Assembly: GCF_001618005.1 (NCBI RefSeq)
Contig: NZ_LQXA01000004.1
Span: 1-59,176, forward strand
Reading direction: 5' to 3'
Length of the DNA stretch: 59,176 bases
Source of the DNA: Clavibacter tessellarius
GTDB taxonomy: Bacteria > Actinomycetota > Actinomycetes > Actinomycetales > Microbacteriaceae
In this document: piece after piece, positions 36,501-43,920 of the stretch
Numbering within the stretch: position 1 is the stretch's first letter
Layout of the letters: every line of letters starts with the position of its first letter
Translations under genes and position numbers: made by a program
The notes under the pieces: model-generated
The model's input: the letters and a program-made list of their open reading frames with translations, nothing else
What the model was told of the DNA's origin: nothing
The model's database searches: none

Positions 36501-36527
36501 GAGCAGCGCCCCCGAGCGGGGGTGCTC
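36501..36527 (+). promoter_or_regulatory. Leader hairpin with C5/G5 core in the toxin operon
   Basis: GAGCA (36501-36505) pairs with TGCTC (36523-36527), and CCCCC (36509-36513) with GGGGG (36518-36522), with a GCG bulge. It would be the first structure of the mRNA. The core CCCCCGAGCGGGGG also resembles the dyad at 50852. Confidence 0.45.
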
Positions 36528-36620
36528 GGCATGCCATGGGGAACCGGGTGCGCGAGCGCCGGAGCGGGAGCCCCGAGCGCGATCGCGCGGCGGCCGACGG
36601 ACGACCGGGAGGAGACGTCC

Positions 36621-37013
36621 GTGGCGGAGGGCTACCGCATCGATCCGCAGGGCGTCCAGGACGTCCTGACCGCGGTGCAGCAGGCATCGCAGGACCTGTC
36701 GGCGGCGATCAGCGGCATCGGCGGTGCTCAGACCGACGTGGAGACCGGGGCGTCGTCCACCTGCTCGGCGGTGCCCGCGGCGCTGTCGGCGTTCCTCGAC
36801 GCGCAGACCGCGTCGGTCACGGACGTCACGAACCGCATCACCGCATGCATCTTCGGCGCCGCCACAGCGACCACGGACTACGTGGAGGCCGACGACACGA
36901 TGGCGTCCGACGTGACGCAGGCGCAGACGGCCGCGGTCGACGCGGCCGTGGGTGGCGAGGGGCGCGCGGCGGGCGACTTCAGCTGGTTCACCTCCCGAGC
37001 CGGGGGCCGGTGA
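36621..37013 (+). CDS. DUF6507-like / WXG100-like small partner of a secreted toxin
   Basis: 130 residues from GTG 36621 after GGGAGGAG; a longer ORF from 36522 has no ribosome site and covers the leader hairpin. The start EGYRIDPQGVQDVLTAVQQASQDL matches DUF6507-type proteins (WDI-P-GVQ-VL), predicted all-helical like WXG100 proteins that accompany type VII secretion substrates. Two Cys (STCSAVPA and TACIFG) may pair. Its stop overlaps the toxin ATG by one base (TGATG), so the two are made together. It probably acts as a secretion partner or chaperone. No WXG motif is seen, so the family name is moderately sure. Confidence 0.75.
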   Translation: MAEGYRIDPQGVQDVLTAVQQASQDLSAAISGIGGAQTDVETGASSTCSAVPAALSAFLDAQTASVTDVTNRITACIFGAATATTDYVEADDTMASDVTQAQTAAVDAAVGGEGRAAGDFSWFTSRAGGR

Positions 37014-39361
37014 TGGCCGCGGTCGCGGGCGGCGGCACACGCCGCGCGGACGGACTCATCGATCCCGACGGCATCCCCGGCGTCGACATGGCGCCGGAGC
37101 TCATCCGCAGCGCCGCCTGGACGCTCGCGTCCGCGTCGGCGGGCGTCTCGCAGCACGGCGCCACGGCTGTGACCAAGTGGCAGACGATGTCGACGGTCTA
37201 CGAGGCGCCGGAGTCGGAGGCGCTGCTGGCCGTGATGGGGCCGGTCGGCCAGGAGACCACGGCTCTCGCGGACGGGTTCACGAAGGTGGGGAAGGCTCTC
37301 ACGGACTTCGCCGACACCGTGGCGCCCATCGTCGCGAAGCTGGTCGAGCTGAAGGCCGAGGCGGTCGCCTTCGTCGCGCAGGCGGAGCAGGGGTACGACC
37401 TGCCGGCGATCGGGCCGCAGCCCACGACGCAGCTCACCGACTACGGCTCGGTGCAATCCTCGCCCGGCGGCATGTACTCGGCACCGGCGCATCACGTGGA
37501 ATGGACGGAGTACGCGCCCTACAGTCAGCGCAACGACAAGCTGATCATGGCGGTCGCGACGCTCGCGACGGCGTTGGACGAGGCGCAGGCCGACTGCGTG
37601 AACAAGATCGCGGCGGCGCATCCGCCGGCGAATTCGTGCCCCGAGACCGTGCACGGCACGGACTTCACGACCGCCGCGAAGGAGGGCAAGCCGCTGCCGT
37701 TCGGGCAGACGGCGGCGGGGCGGCCCAACTGCGTGACGTCGTTCGGCGGCGGCGTGGGCGATGCGGCGAAGGGGATGGTCGAGGGGCTGGGGAGCCTCGT
37801 GTCGTACAACCCGGAGACGGGGCAGTGGGGCGACTGGGATCACGCGGGCAAGGCGGCGTTGGGCGTGGTGGAGGGGCTCGGTTCCCTGATCGCGCCGACG
37901 CCGTTGTTCCAGGTGCTCGCGGATGATTCCAGTGGTGTGACGCCGGGGTGGATGCGGGACTTCTCGAAGTCGACGTTGGACAAGCAGCAGCAGATGGTGG
38001 ACGGGTTCGTCGGCAGCAAGGAGCAGTGGCAGACGGATCCGGCGCGGGCGGCGGGGTCGTTGTTCGTGAATGTGGGGTCGTTGTTCATCCCCGGGGCCGG
38101 TGAGGTCGCGGCGGGGGCGAAGGTGGTGTCGGTCGGGGCGCGGGTGGCGTCGGTCGGTGGTCGTGTGGCGGAGGCGGCGGATGCGGCGTCGATCGCGGGG
38201 CGTGTGGTGGGTGCTGGTGCGCGGGCGAGCGTGGTGGCGGGGTCGGGGCTGGTGCGGGTCGGGGATCTGATGACGCAGGTGGCGGCTCGGGCGGATGCGC
38301 TGGGTCACGCGGCGACGGCCCCGGTGATGAATGCGCTGCGGGATGTGGTGGATCGGGTGCCGCACGTGGAAGTGGCGGTGCGTCATGTAGTGACTCCGGA
38401 CGGGTTCCGGATCCCGACGCTGCATGTGGAGGTCGGGGACAGTGCGCGTACCCGCGCGATGTCGAGTTCGGCGCATGCGGGCGAGCGGGGCGTTCTGGAG
38501 CATGGTGCGGCGGGTGCGCATGTGAGTGGTGAGTCCGCTTCGGCGGGCGCGTCTGCGGTCGGGCGTGGTGCGGTGGTCGACGCGATGCGTGGTGTCGAGC
38601 ATCATGCGACCGACGCGGGTGGGCGTCATGCGGCGTCGACGGATGTGGTGGAGCGTCCCGGCGGGGTGCATGGCGGGGAGGATGCTCGCGGGGTTCACGA
38701 GAGTGGTGACGGCGCTGGCCACGAACCGGGTGCTGGGCAGAGCGCTGAGCACAGAGACGGACATGTCGACGGCGCGCATGGCGGCGACGAGCATGGACCT
38801 GGTGTCCCTGAGGCCGCGGGTGCTGAGCAGTCTCGACTGCACGCGTCTTCGGAAGGCGACTACTGGCGTCCCCTCTCGCATCAGGAGATCCAGGACCTGC
38901 CTGTGGTGCGCGACGGCAGTCACATCCGGGCGGACGGCACCTTGCGGCCTAACATCTGGTATCAGACGGGGGAGCATGAGTACCTGTATCGCACCAACGA
39001 GCATGGGCACATTGACCGGGTCATCGCCGAGAATCTGCAGCTCAAGATGCACACCGGCCGATTACGGCACATCCGCCGTACGCTGGGCAAACTCTTCGGC
39101 GATCACGCGGGGCACCTCGTCGCTGACTGGTTCGGAGGGTCTCCCCGGCTTGATAACGTCGTCTCGCAACTTGAGCGCATCAATAGGCGCGAGTTCGGTT
39201 CTCTTGAGCGCCGCTGGGCACAGGTTCTGAAGCAAGACCCACCAGGTCATGTCAGTCTCGATATTCGGGTGGATTCCTATGCGGCGACGGGAAGGCCAGG
39301 GCGGTTTGTCGTAGTCAGCGTAGTTGACGGCGCGCGTGCAATTCGAGTATTCAAGCAGTAG
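37013..39361 (+). CDS. YeeF/LXG-like polymorphic toxin with C-terminal DNA/RNA nuclease domain
   Basis: 782 residues. Residues about 1-200 are helical and LXG/WXG-like (MAPELIRSAAWTLASASAGVS to VAFVAQAEQG). The middle, about 320-480, has hydrophobic Gly/Ala segments (SLFVNVGSLFIPGAGEVAAGAKVV). A His-, Gly- and Asp-rich linker at 490-620 leads to a pretoxin signature (RADGTLRPNIWYQTGEHEYLYRT). The tip is a nuclease of the Endonuclease_NS_2 kind: GDHAGHLVADWFGG with the catalytic His, then RLDNVVSQLERINRR. Layout and tip match B. subtilis YeeF, which is neutralised by YezG, and YezG-like genes follow. GC content falls sharply inside the tip at about 38850, a sign of recombination. Confidence 0.88.
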   Translation: MAAVAGGGTRRADGLIDPDGIPGVDMAPELIRSAAWTLASASAGVSQHGATAVTKWQTMSTVYEAPESEALLAVMGPVGQETTALADGFTKVGKALTDFADTVAPIVAKLVELKAEAVAFVAQAEQGYDLPAIGPQPTTQLTDYGSVQSSPGGMYSAPAHHVEWTEYAPYSQRNDKLIMAVATLATALDEAQADCVNKIAAAHPPANSCPETVHGTDFTTAAKEGKPLPFGQTAAGRPNCVTSFGGGVGDAAKGMVEGLGSLVSYNPETGQWGDWDHAGKAALGVVEGLGSLIAPTPLFQVLADDSSGVTPGWMRDFSKSTLDKQQQMVDGFVGSKEQWQTDPARAAGSLFVNVGSLFIPGAGEVAAGAKVVSVGARVASVGGRVAEAADAASIAGRVVGAGARASVVAGSGLVRVGDLMTQVAARADALGHAATAPVMNALRDVVDRVPHVEVAVRHVVTPDGFRIPTLHVEVGDSARTRAMSSSAHAGERGVLEHGAAGAHVSGESASAGASAVGRGAVVDAMRGVEHHATDAGGRHAASTDVVERPGGVHGGEDARGVHESGDGAGHEPGAGQSAEHRDGHVDGAHGGDEHGPGVPEAAGAEQSRLHASSEGDYWRPLSHQEIQDLPVVRDGSHIRADGTLRPNIWYQTGEHEYLYRTNEHGHIDRVIAENLQLKMHTGRLRHIRRTLGKLFGDHAGHLVADWFGGSPRLDNVVSQLERINRREFGSLERRWAQVLKQDPPGHVSLDIRVDSYAATGRPGRFVVVSVVDGARAIRVFKQ

Positions 39362-39370
39362 GAGCTCAAT

Positions 39371-39862
39371 ATGGCAAGAAGCGAAAGTGATATCGTCCAA
39401 GATCTTGTGAATAAGTGGATTTCACTAGGCGTCGAGTACGGTGAGGCCGCACCCGGGATCAAAACGCTGTATGTCTACGCGGCCTCTGAATCGGGCATTA
39501 TGCATGCAAATGTATTCTATGAGCAGGACGGGAAGGTGGTGTACCCGGACAAGCTGGAGGGAGAGGGCATCGATCACGATGATGTCTTCAAATTGCAGAC
39601 CCTGCTTCTGGAGGATCTGGAGGAAGCTGAAGCGGAGTTCATAGAGAGCGGCGTTCCATGTCCCACGGAATACAAAATAACCTATGAGACCGGTCCGAGT
39701 CGGCTCGACGTTCAGCTCTCAAGGGATATTAAATTCAGTAACGACCGCGACAGAATACCAGAGGACGGGCCTGAGGAATGGCTTGATGGCCGACTCCCCA
39801 AGGTCTATGGAAAAACTACCCCCCCCCAAGCCAAGTGGTCTCCGAAGAGCTGGTTTGGGTAG
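39371..39862 (+). CDS. YezG-like (DUF600) immunity protein 1
   Basis: 163 residues, 9 bases after the toxin stop. The pattern is shared by five paralogues here: QDLVNKWISLGVEYGEAAPG, ALYVYAASE, YANIFFEQDG-like NVFYEQDGKVVYP, and GPEEWLDGRL near the end. YezG proteins bind and block YeeF-type DNases in the cytosol. As the first gene after the intact toxin it is presumably the cognate antidote. Near the 3' end is a run of nine C (39819-39827); a slip there would change the last residues (TTPPQAKWSPKSWFG), which differ from the LLPPE ending of the others. The region is visibly lower in GC than the rest of the window. Confidence 0.85.
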   Translation: MARSESDIVQDLVNKWISLGVEYGEAAPGIKTLYVYAASESGIMHANVFYEQDGKVVYPDKLEGEGIDHDDVFKLQTLLLEDLEEAEAEFIESGVPCPTEYKITYETGPSRLDVQLSRDIKFSNDRDRIPEDGPEEWLDGRLPKVYGKTTPPQAKWSPKSWFG

Positions 39863-39866
39863 CTCT

Positions 39867-40166
39867 ATGAACCCCTGCAGGTCATATCGCCATAAGCTCT
39901 TCGGCGACCACGCGGGACATCTGATCGCGGACTGGTTCGGCGGGTCACCCAAGCTCGACAACCTGATATCCCAATCTCGTCTCATCAACCAGCGAGGGTA
40001 CGCGGCGCTTGAGAGACGGTGGGCAAAGGCGCTGTCGTCTGATCCTCCCGGTCATGTCGGCGTCGACATCCGCATCGATACCGATCCGATCACGGGTAGG
40101 CCGAATCCATTCGATGTCGAGTCGTTGGTCAACGACGAACCGCTGTTTCAGCGATTCTATCAATAA
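39867..40166 (+). pseudogene. Orphan nuclease toxin tip (truncated toxin cassette)
   Basis: An in-frame ATG at 39867, 4 bases past the first immunity gene, opens a 99-residue frame. From residue 9 it is homologous to the tip of the full toxin: KLFGDHAGHLIADWFGGSP, KLDNLISQSRLINQRGY, ERRWAKALSSDPPGHVGVDI. The last quarter differs (ITGRPNPFDVESLVNDEP). It has no N-terminal delivery region, so it is a displaced cassette that could recombine onto the upstream toxin. The frame is intact with the catalytic GDHAGHL kept, so it may still encode a small nuclease. Homology starts right at the KLFGD module border. Confidence 0.75.
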
Positions 40167-40176
40167 GGAAGGCGAC

Positions 40177-40650
40177 ATGAGTAGCGAGCAGCGAATAATT
40201 CAAGGGCTCATCAACAGTTGGTTACCGCTCGCGCTTGAGTATGCGGCTGGTGCGCCCGACGTAACCAAGCTGTTCGTATACGCAGGGTCAGAGCCCGGGC
40301 AACAGTGCGCCAATAGTTTCTACGAGCAGGGTGGGGTGATTCTATACCCTAGCAAGCTCAAAGGGGCCGGCGGTGGGCCGCGAGCAATCTTGGACATGCA
40401 GCGCCATATGATAGATGATCTAAATGCCGCGGAAAAGCAGTTTGTTGAATCGAGCATTCCTTGCCCTACGGAGTATCGTATCGAGTACGATCTCAAGGGC
40501 AGTAAGCTGGATGTTCAGCTGTCGCGTGAGTTGAAGTACTCGGATCCTCCCGACAAGAGCCTCATCGACGGCCCAGAGGATTGGCTCGATGGTCGACTGG
40601 ACAAGCATTTTGGCAGGCTGGTACCCGGAGATCGAGAATGGCGAGAATGA
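40177..40650 (+). CDS. YezG-like immunity protein 2
   Basis: 157 residues from the ATG at 40177 with AAGGAAGG ahead. It has the paralogue pattern IIQGLINSWLPLALEYAAGA, KLFVYAGSEPG, SFYEQGG and GPEDWLDGRLDKHFGRL. It directly follows the orphan toxin tip by 10 bases, so it is likely the antidote of that cassette. It is among the more diverged copies (ILYPSKLKGAGGGPR insertion-like stretch). Confidence 0.85.
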   Translation: MSSEQRIIQGLINSWLPLALEYAAGAPDVTKLFVYAGSEPGQQCANSFYEQGGVILYPSKLKGAGGGPRAILDMQRHMIDDLNAAEKQFVESSIPCPTEYRIEYDLKGSKLDVQLSRELKYSDPPDKSLIDGPEDWLDGRLDKHFGRLVPGDREWRE

Positions 40651-40705
40651 TGTCGCCACATTGTGCTCGAATTGCCTATCTCTTATTGGTGATGAATGTG
40701 ATCGC

Positions 40706-41200
40706 ATGCCGATGAGTGAGCAAGACGTCATCCAAGGTCTTATAAACAGTTGGGTGCTTCTTGGTTTGGAATATGCTCAAGGCGCTCAGGGCGTCACTGC
40801 TCTCTACTTGTATGCCGGCTCCGAACCCAATCACCAATACGCGAACATCTTCTTCGAGCAAGATGGGCAAGTTCTCTATCCGAGCAAGCTCTCCGGTGTC
40901 GACGTCCATCCGCACCGCATGCTCGATATGCAGAAATGCATGATCGAAGATCTTATCCAAGCCGAGGTGGCCTTCCGCGAGCTTGCCGTCCCTTGCCCCA
41001 CTGAATACCGGATAACCTACGAACCTGGCCCGGGGCGCCTGGATGTGCAACTATCGCGTGAGGTCAAGTACGCGGATCATCCGGTCAAGACCCTGCAAAG
41101 CGGCCCGGAGGACTGGCTCGTCGGTCGTCTTGAACCGGTCGTCGGCAAGCTCTTGCCTCCGGAACGCAGGTGGCTCAGATTTCGGCGAGAGCACAGGTAG
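40706..41200 (+). CDS. YezG-like immunity protein 3
   Basis: 164 residues from the ATG at 40706; ATG 40712 is equally possible and the frame reaches back to 40589 without a ribosome site. It shows QDVIQGLINSWVLLGLEYAQGAQ, ALYLYAGSEPNHQYANIFFEQDG and GPEDWLVGRLEPVVGKLLPPE. It has no toxin tip upstream, so it is an orphan antidote that may protect against toxins of rival strains. The 55-base spacer to copy 2 has no recognisable remnant. Confidence 0.83.
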   Translation: MPMSEQDVIQGLINSWVLLGLEYAQGAQGVTALYLYAGSEPNHQYANIFFEQDGQVLYPSKLSGVDVHPHRMLDMQKCMIEDLIQAEVAFRELAVPCPTEYRITYEPGPGRLDVQLSREVKYADHPVKTLQSGPEDWLVGRLEPVVGKLLPPERRWLRFRREHR

Positions 41201-41310
41201 GAGCCGTGCGTTCCCGAAGCGCCGTCACGGCCCGCCCAAAGAGCTTCCTCGTGGACTCTGTGCTCAGTGGTAGGTCAGTATTCGCGGAATTCCGACGATA
41301 GGGGAACAGG

Positions 41311-41811
41311 GTGTCGAGTACCGAGCGCGACGTTGTCCAGAGCCTCATCAACAGTTGGATACCACTTGGCGTGGAGTACGCGGCTGGGGCCAAGGGTCTA
41401 AGTGCGATGTACATATATGCGGCGTCGGAGCCAGGGCAGCGGTACGCTAATATATTTTTCGAACAGGATGGCCGAGTCGTCTACCCAGATGACGTGACCG
41501 GCGTGGACGCCAGTTCTCCCCGGGTGCTCCGCATGCAGCATCAGATGGTTGCCGACCTGCGAGATGCGGAGAAACGGCTTGTGGAGCAAGGTGCGGGCCA
41601 CCCGACGGAGTATCGTATCACCTATGATCCCGGCGCGGGGAGGTTGGATGTGCAGCTGTCTCGCGAGGTCAAATACGCGAACCATCCGGTGAAGACGTTG
41701 CAGAACGGGCCGGAGGACTGGCTCGACGGGCGCCTGGAGAAAGTATTCGGCAAGCTGCTGCCTCCCGAAACTGAATGGTTCACGCATCAGCGAAAGCGAA
41801 AGCGCTCGTGA
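41311..41811 (+). CDS. YezG-like immunity protein 4
   Basis: 166 residues from GTG 41311 with AGGGGAACAGG ahead. The pattern is RDVVQSLINSWIPLGVEYAAGAKG, AMYIYAASEPGQRYANIFFEQDGRVVYP, NGPEDWLDGRLEKVFGKLLPPE. Its 3' part is identical over 53 bases to copy 5, pointing to recent duplication or gene conversion. The 110-base spacer in front (41201-41310) contains no open frame. Confidence 0.84.
   Translation: MSSTERDVVQSLINSWIPLGVEYAAGAKGLSAMYIYAASEPGQRYANIFFEQDGRVVYPDDVTGVDASSPRVLRMQHQMVADLRDAEKRLVEQGAGHPTEYRITYDPGAGRLDVQLSREVKYANHPVKTLQNGPEDWLDGRLEKVFGKLLPPETEWFTHQRKRKRS
41689..41741 (+). repeat. 53-base repeat, copy in immunity gene 4
   Basis: Identical to 42294-42346. It encodes the VKTLQNGPEDWLDGRLE segment; flanking sequence in the two genes differs. 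Confidence 0.85.
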
Positions 41812-41915
41812 GCGTGTCCTCTCGTCTCTGGCAAGCTACGGGAGTGCCATGAGATGGCTACAGCACTTGGGCAACTGTTCAGTGCCTGGTATCAGTGGTA
41901 GGGGGCGTGGTCGAC

Positions 41916-42410
41916 ATGGGCGTGAATGAGCAGGAGATCATCCAAGGTCTCATCAACTCTTGGATACCGCTCGGGTTGGAATACGCAGAAGGCGCACAGG
42001 GAGTGACTGCGCTCTTCATCTACGCCGGCTCGGAGCCCAATCATCGTTACGCGAACATCTTCTTCGAGCAAGACGGCGCTGTGCTCTATCCAAGTCAGGT
42101 GCGGGGTGCCAGATCCGACGACAATCGCGTCTTCGGCATGCAACACTGCATGCTAGATGATCTGCGCGAGGCCGAAGCGAGGTTCAAGGAGGCGGGCATT
42201 GCATGCCCGACCGAATACCGCATCACCTACGAGCCGACTCTGCGAAGATTGGACGTGCAGGTCTCTCACGACATCAAATACGCGCACCATCCCGTGAAGA
42301 CGTTGCAGAACGGGCCGGAGGACTGGCTCGACGGGCGCCTGGAGAAGGTCTTCGGAAAGCTGCTTCCTCCGGAGAGCAGGTGGTCGAGGTTCGGCAAGAG
42401 ACGCGGATGA
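41916..42410 (+). CDS. YezG-like immunity protein 5
   Basis: 164 residues from the ATG at 41916; an in-frame GTG at 41895 adds seven residues (MVGGVVD). It has the pattern QEIIQGLINSWIPLGLEYAEGAQG, ALFIYAGSEPNHRYANIFFEQDG, NGPEDWLDGRLEKVFGKLLPPE. The last member of the array; after it comes a remnant of the toxin body, so an ancient toxin copy once followed. Confidence 0.84.
   Translation: MGVNEQEIIQGLINSWIPLGLEYAEGAQGVTALFIYAGSEPNHRYANIFFEQDGAVLYPSQVRGARSDDNRVFGMQHCMLDDLREAEARFKEAGIACPTEYRITYEPTLRRLDVQVSHDIKYAHHPVKTLQNGPEDWLDGRLEKVFGKLLPPESRWSRFGKRRG
42294..42346 (+). repeat. 53-base repeat, copy in immunity gene 5
   Basis: Exact second copy of 41689-41741. Confidence 0.85.
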
Positions 42411-42489
42411 GGCGTCCGCTCTTCTGGCGGGCTCGCCAGCTGCTGAGATCCTGTCCGAACTGAGTGGCGGCATACGCGGCGTGGGTGAG

Positions 42490-42611
42490 TAATTCCAGCG
42501 TGGCTCGCCGCCGGGTGGATGTGGGACTTCTCGAAGTCGACGTTGGAGAAGCAGCAGCAGATGGTGGACGGGTTCGTCGGCAGCAAGGATCAGTGGCAGA
42601 CGGATCCGGCG
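42490..42611 (+). pseudogene. Remnant of a second toxin gene (middle region)
   Basis: About 120 bases align with 37923-38044 of the toxin gene. The best part, WMRDFSKSTLDKQQQMVDGF and the following VGSKEQWQTDPA in the intact gene, has only three mismatches over about 97 bases. Nothing of the N-terminus or tip remains. It marks the far end of the island and suggests that a toxin copy was lost by recombination between repeats. Confidence 0.85.
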
Positions 42612-42648
42612 TGAGTTCCTGACGCACCCCGAGCATCCACCCGCCCCC

Positions 42649-43254
42649 TCAGCCGTGCAACGCCGCATCCGCCGCCCCCGTCCGCCACGACGCGAAGCGC
42701 GCCGTGAAGCCGGATCGGGTGGGCGCGCAGCAGAACGGGCCCGCGGACGCGTCGGCCGACGGATCCAGCGGCGCCACGCGCACCAGCCGCCACGGCTCGT
42801 CGTCCACCCGCGCCCGCACGGTGAGGGCGTCGCCGGAGCGGCTCGCGCGGATGGTGACGAGCCGGCCCGACCAGCCCGGCACCGGGGCGAGCGACCAGTC
42901 GGAGACGCCGCGGGTGACGACGGCGCCGAGGCCGTCCTCGCCGTCGCTGCGCTCGACACCCGCCTTGATCCACGTCGCGTCGTCGACCCGCACGAAGACG
43001 CCGGCCTGGTCGAACTGCGCGCGGAGGTCCAGCGTGAACGCCACCTCCACCGCGGTGCCCGGGGCGAAGGGCGCCAGGAGCGCGTGCTCCGTGTCGTGCA
43101 CGAAGCCGTAGGAGGTGATGCGCCAGGCGTCGCTGCCCTCGCGTGCCGTCACGTCCATGCCGCTGTCGTGGATCCGCACGGCTGCAGGCGGGGTGGTCCA
43201 GGTGCCGTCGGCCCAGGGGACGTCGACGAGGGCGGATGCGGGGGAGCGGCTCAT
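42649..43254 (-). CDS. DUF1349-family protein (concanavalin-like)
   Basis: 201 residues from the ATG at 43254. ITSYGFVHDTEHALLAPFAPG, FDQAGVFVRVDDATWIKAGVE and VTIRASRSGDALTVRARVDDEPWRLVR are typical of DUF1349, a jelly-roll fold related to glucanase-type lectin domains. It has no signal peptide. Family members are often annotated as regulators or carbohydrate-binding proteins without proof. It is a single gene running toward the toxin island, with normal high-GC codon use, so it marks the edge of the island. Confidence 0.88.
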   Translation of the reverse strand: MSRSPASALVDVPWADGTWTTPPAAVRIHDSGMDVTAREGSDAWRITSYGFVHDTEHALLAPFAPGTAVEVAFTLDLRAQFDQAGVFVRVDDATWIKAGVERSDGEDGLGAVVTRGVSDWSLAPVPGWSGRLVTIRASRSGDALTVRARVDDEPWRLVRVAPLDPSADASAGPFCCAPTRSGFTARFASWRTGAADAALHG

Positions 43255-43282
43255 GCGTCGACGGTACCCGGCGGGCCGGACG

Positions 43283-43627
43283 TCACACCGCGAGGAGCAG
43301 CCGCACCGCGGCCGACACCTCCGCCATGATGTAGCCGGGGAGATGACCCACGGGGTAGGGGTCGATGAACTCACGGCTGACCGGCCCGAGCTGGGGGATC
43401 ACGGCCACGGAGTCCTTGCCCAGCCCCGAGGCCGCCGCTGGGATGAACACGTTCCCGGGGAAGACCTGGAGGCGCACCTGCGAGGTGAACGGGATGAGCA
43501 CGATCGTGGCGTTGGCGCTCTCGGTGAGCCAGTCGTCCTGGATGACGAGGGACGGTCGGATCTTCGCGGGCTCCGACCCGCGCGGAGCGCCGAAGTCGAC
43601 CCATACGACGTCGCCTCGCGAGATCAC
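43283..43627 (-). CDS. MazF/PemK-family toxin (type II toxin-antitoxin)
   Basis: 114 residues from GTG 43627, which overlaps the antitoxin stop (GTGA). RGDVVWVDFGAPRGSEPAKIRPSLVIQ is the PemK core with the Arg and Ser of the RNase site, followed by IVLIPFTSQ and DSVAVIPQLGPV. Such toxins cut mRNA at short motifs and halt translation. It is made after the antitoxin from one message, with tight coupling. The C-terminus (LPGYIMAEVSAAVRLLL) is the usual dimer helix. Confidence 0.92.
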   Translation of the reverse strand: MISRGDVVWVDFGAPRGSEPAKIRPSLVIQDDWLTESANATIVLIPFTSQVRLQVFPGNVFIPAAASGLGKDSVAVIPQLGPVSREFIDPYPVGHLPGYIMAEVSAAVRLLLAV

Positions 43628-43875
43628 CACTCCGAGCCGGTCCGTGCGATGCGCTCCGACTCGCGCAGGAAGTCCTCGCCCGCGGTGGGCTGCCCGACCT
43701 CGGCGATGGCCGCGTCCGCGAGGCGGGTCAGCTCGGCCTTGCCCGCCCCCTCCAGCTCGTCGGCGAGCTTCTGACCCGCGACCCGGTAGAACTCGGAGCG
43801 GGTCATCCCGTGGCGCTTGGCGAGGCGGTCGAATCTCTCGAAGTCGGCGTCCGGGACGGAGATGGCGGTCTTCAT
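43624..43875 (-). CDS. MazE-type ribbon-helix-helix antitoxin
   Basis: 83 residues. MKTAISVPDADFERFDRLAKRHGMTRSEFYRVAG is a ribbon-helix-helix DNA-binding domain; the C-terminal half (AAIAEVGQPTAGEDFLRESE) would wrap the toxin. The gene precedes and overlaps the toxin. A palindrome 9-24 bases upstream of the start is the likely autoregulatory operator. Confidence 0.9.
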   Translation of the reverse strand: MKTAISVPDADFERFDRLAKRHGMTRSEFYRVAGQKLADELEGAGKAELTRLADAAIAEVGQPTAGEDFLRESERIARTGSEW

Positions 43876-43883
43876 GGCGGCGA

Positions 43884-43899
43884 GTATAACCGGTCATAC
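43884..43899. promoter_or_regulatory. Palindrome GTATAACCGGTCATAC, mazEF operator and promoter
   Basis: A 16-base dyad with one mismatched pair. On the minus strand TATAC/TATGAC elements could form the -10. Ribbon-helix-helix antitoxins bind such dyads. Confidence 0.6.
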
Positions 43900-43920
43900 C
43901 GCTTGCGGGTTTGGAGCGCG

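Noticed and set aside
39062-39400. 112-residue minus-strand frame over the toxin tip
   Set aside because: The plus strand has a well-supported nuclease domain; no promoter or ribosome site for the minus frame.
36621-42611. Island as a prophage or transposon
   Set aside because: No integrase, transposase, terminal repeats or tRNA attachment site could be seen; the layout fits a polymorphic-toxin locus.
42153-42959. 268-residue minus-strand frame across the island edge
   Set aside because: It joins a shadow of antidote 5, the toxin remnant and a shadow of the DUF1349 gene; no real domain.
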